The translations under genes were made by a program, and so were the position numbers. Of a stretch of DNA of 15,147 bases, positions 15,024 to 15,147 are shown piece after piece. How positions within the stretch are numbered: position 1 is the stretch's first letter; every line of letters begins with the position of its first letter. This DNA is from Desulfobacterales bacterium (GTDB lineage: Bacteria; Desulfobacterota; Desulfobacteria; Desulfobacterales; SpSt-501). The DNA is taken from contig JALOOS010000009.1 in NCBI GenBank assembly GCA_025454275.1, positions 1 through 15,147 of the forward strand, in the 5' to 3' direction. The notes under the pieces were generated by a model. That model was not told where the DNA came from and did no database searches. It saw nothing but the letters and a program-made list of their open reading frames with translations.

Positions 15024-15147
15024 TTGTCCGCCCGAAAGCAGGAATTTCTCTCAGGGGCCCGGGACACGCTGCCGCTGTTGCTGGGGGCCTTTCCGTTCGG
15101 CATGATCTACGGGGCGCTGGCGGTCACCTCGGGCCTCTCTTCAGCCG
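15024..15147 (+). CDS. azlC: AzlC-family branched-chain amino acid permease subunit; 3' end outside the window
   Basis: The first 41 codons are present. GARDTLPLLLGAFPFGMIYGALAV matches in type the start of AzlC proteins, the large membrane subunit of AzlCD exporters for branched-chain amino acids and their analogues. The first membrane helix begins near residue 15. The start is TTG at 15024, with GGGGGAG about 7 nt upstream and no ATG or GTG before it in frame. No promoter is evident in the 45 bp after the tRNA terminator. A small azlD partner would be expected just downstream, outside the window. Confidence 0.8.
   Translation, partial: MSARKQEFLSGARDTLPLLLGAFPFGMIYGALAVTSGLSSA

Overview
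The window is a GC-rich chromosomal segment from a bacterium, probably a member of the former Deltaproteobacteria (Desulfobacterota). Three things point there: the gene order rpsB-tsf-pyrH-frr-uppS-cdsA-dxr-rseP, the short (198-residue) EF-Ts, and a FGAM synthase with PurS-like domains fused to its N-terminus. This assignment is inferred from recalled family patterns, not from a search. Almost everything is core housekeeping. No phage, CRISPR, transposase or defence gene was seen.

Positions 1-12867 are read from the minus strand. In the direction of transcription the first gene is adk, which has two candidate promoters, a consensus ribosome binding site and a strong terminator (12126-12169). 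Next come a good sigma-70 promoter (12023-12051), a leader of about 310 nt, and rho. After rho a nearly continuous gene train follows: rpmE, prfA, prmC, rpsB, tsf, pyrH, frr, uppS, cdsA, dxr, rseP and a purL-type gene cut by the window edge. Several pairs overlap (prfA/prmC, rpsB/tsf, frr/uppS, cdsA/dxr), which suggests translational coupling. The train joins transcription termination (rho), ribosome parts and translation factors (rpmE, rpsB, tsf, frr, prfA and its methylase prmC), UMP phosphorylation (pyrH), isoprenoid, lipid-carrier and phospholipid synthesis (dxr, uppS, cdsA), envelope-stress proteolysis (rseP) and purine synthesis (purL).

Positions 12868-13096 are a compact divergent control region. 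One adk promoter and the rpsU promoter use the same -35 region in opposite directions, and a dyad lies in the rpsU spacer. On the plus strand rpsU (bS21) ends at a perfect 26-bp palindromic terminator. folC begins only 8 bp beyond that terminator's T-run.

After folC comes the most unusual object in the window. It is a 158-bp element (14699-14856) bounded by perfect 19-bp inverted repeats with TA at both outer ends, and it can fold almost completely into nested hairpins. It abuts the first base of a tRNA-Arg(CCG) gene with no gap. It looks like a small non-autonomous transposable element or a structured RNA. A terminator follows the tRNA, and the window ends inside an azlC-like permease gene.
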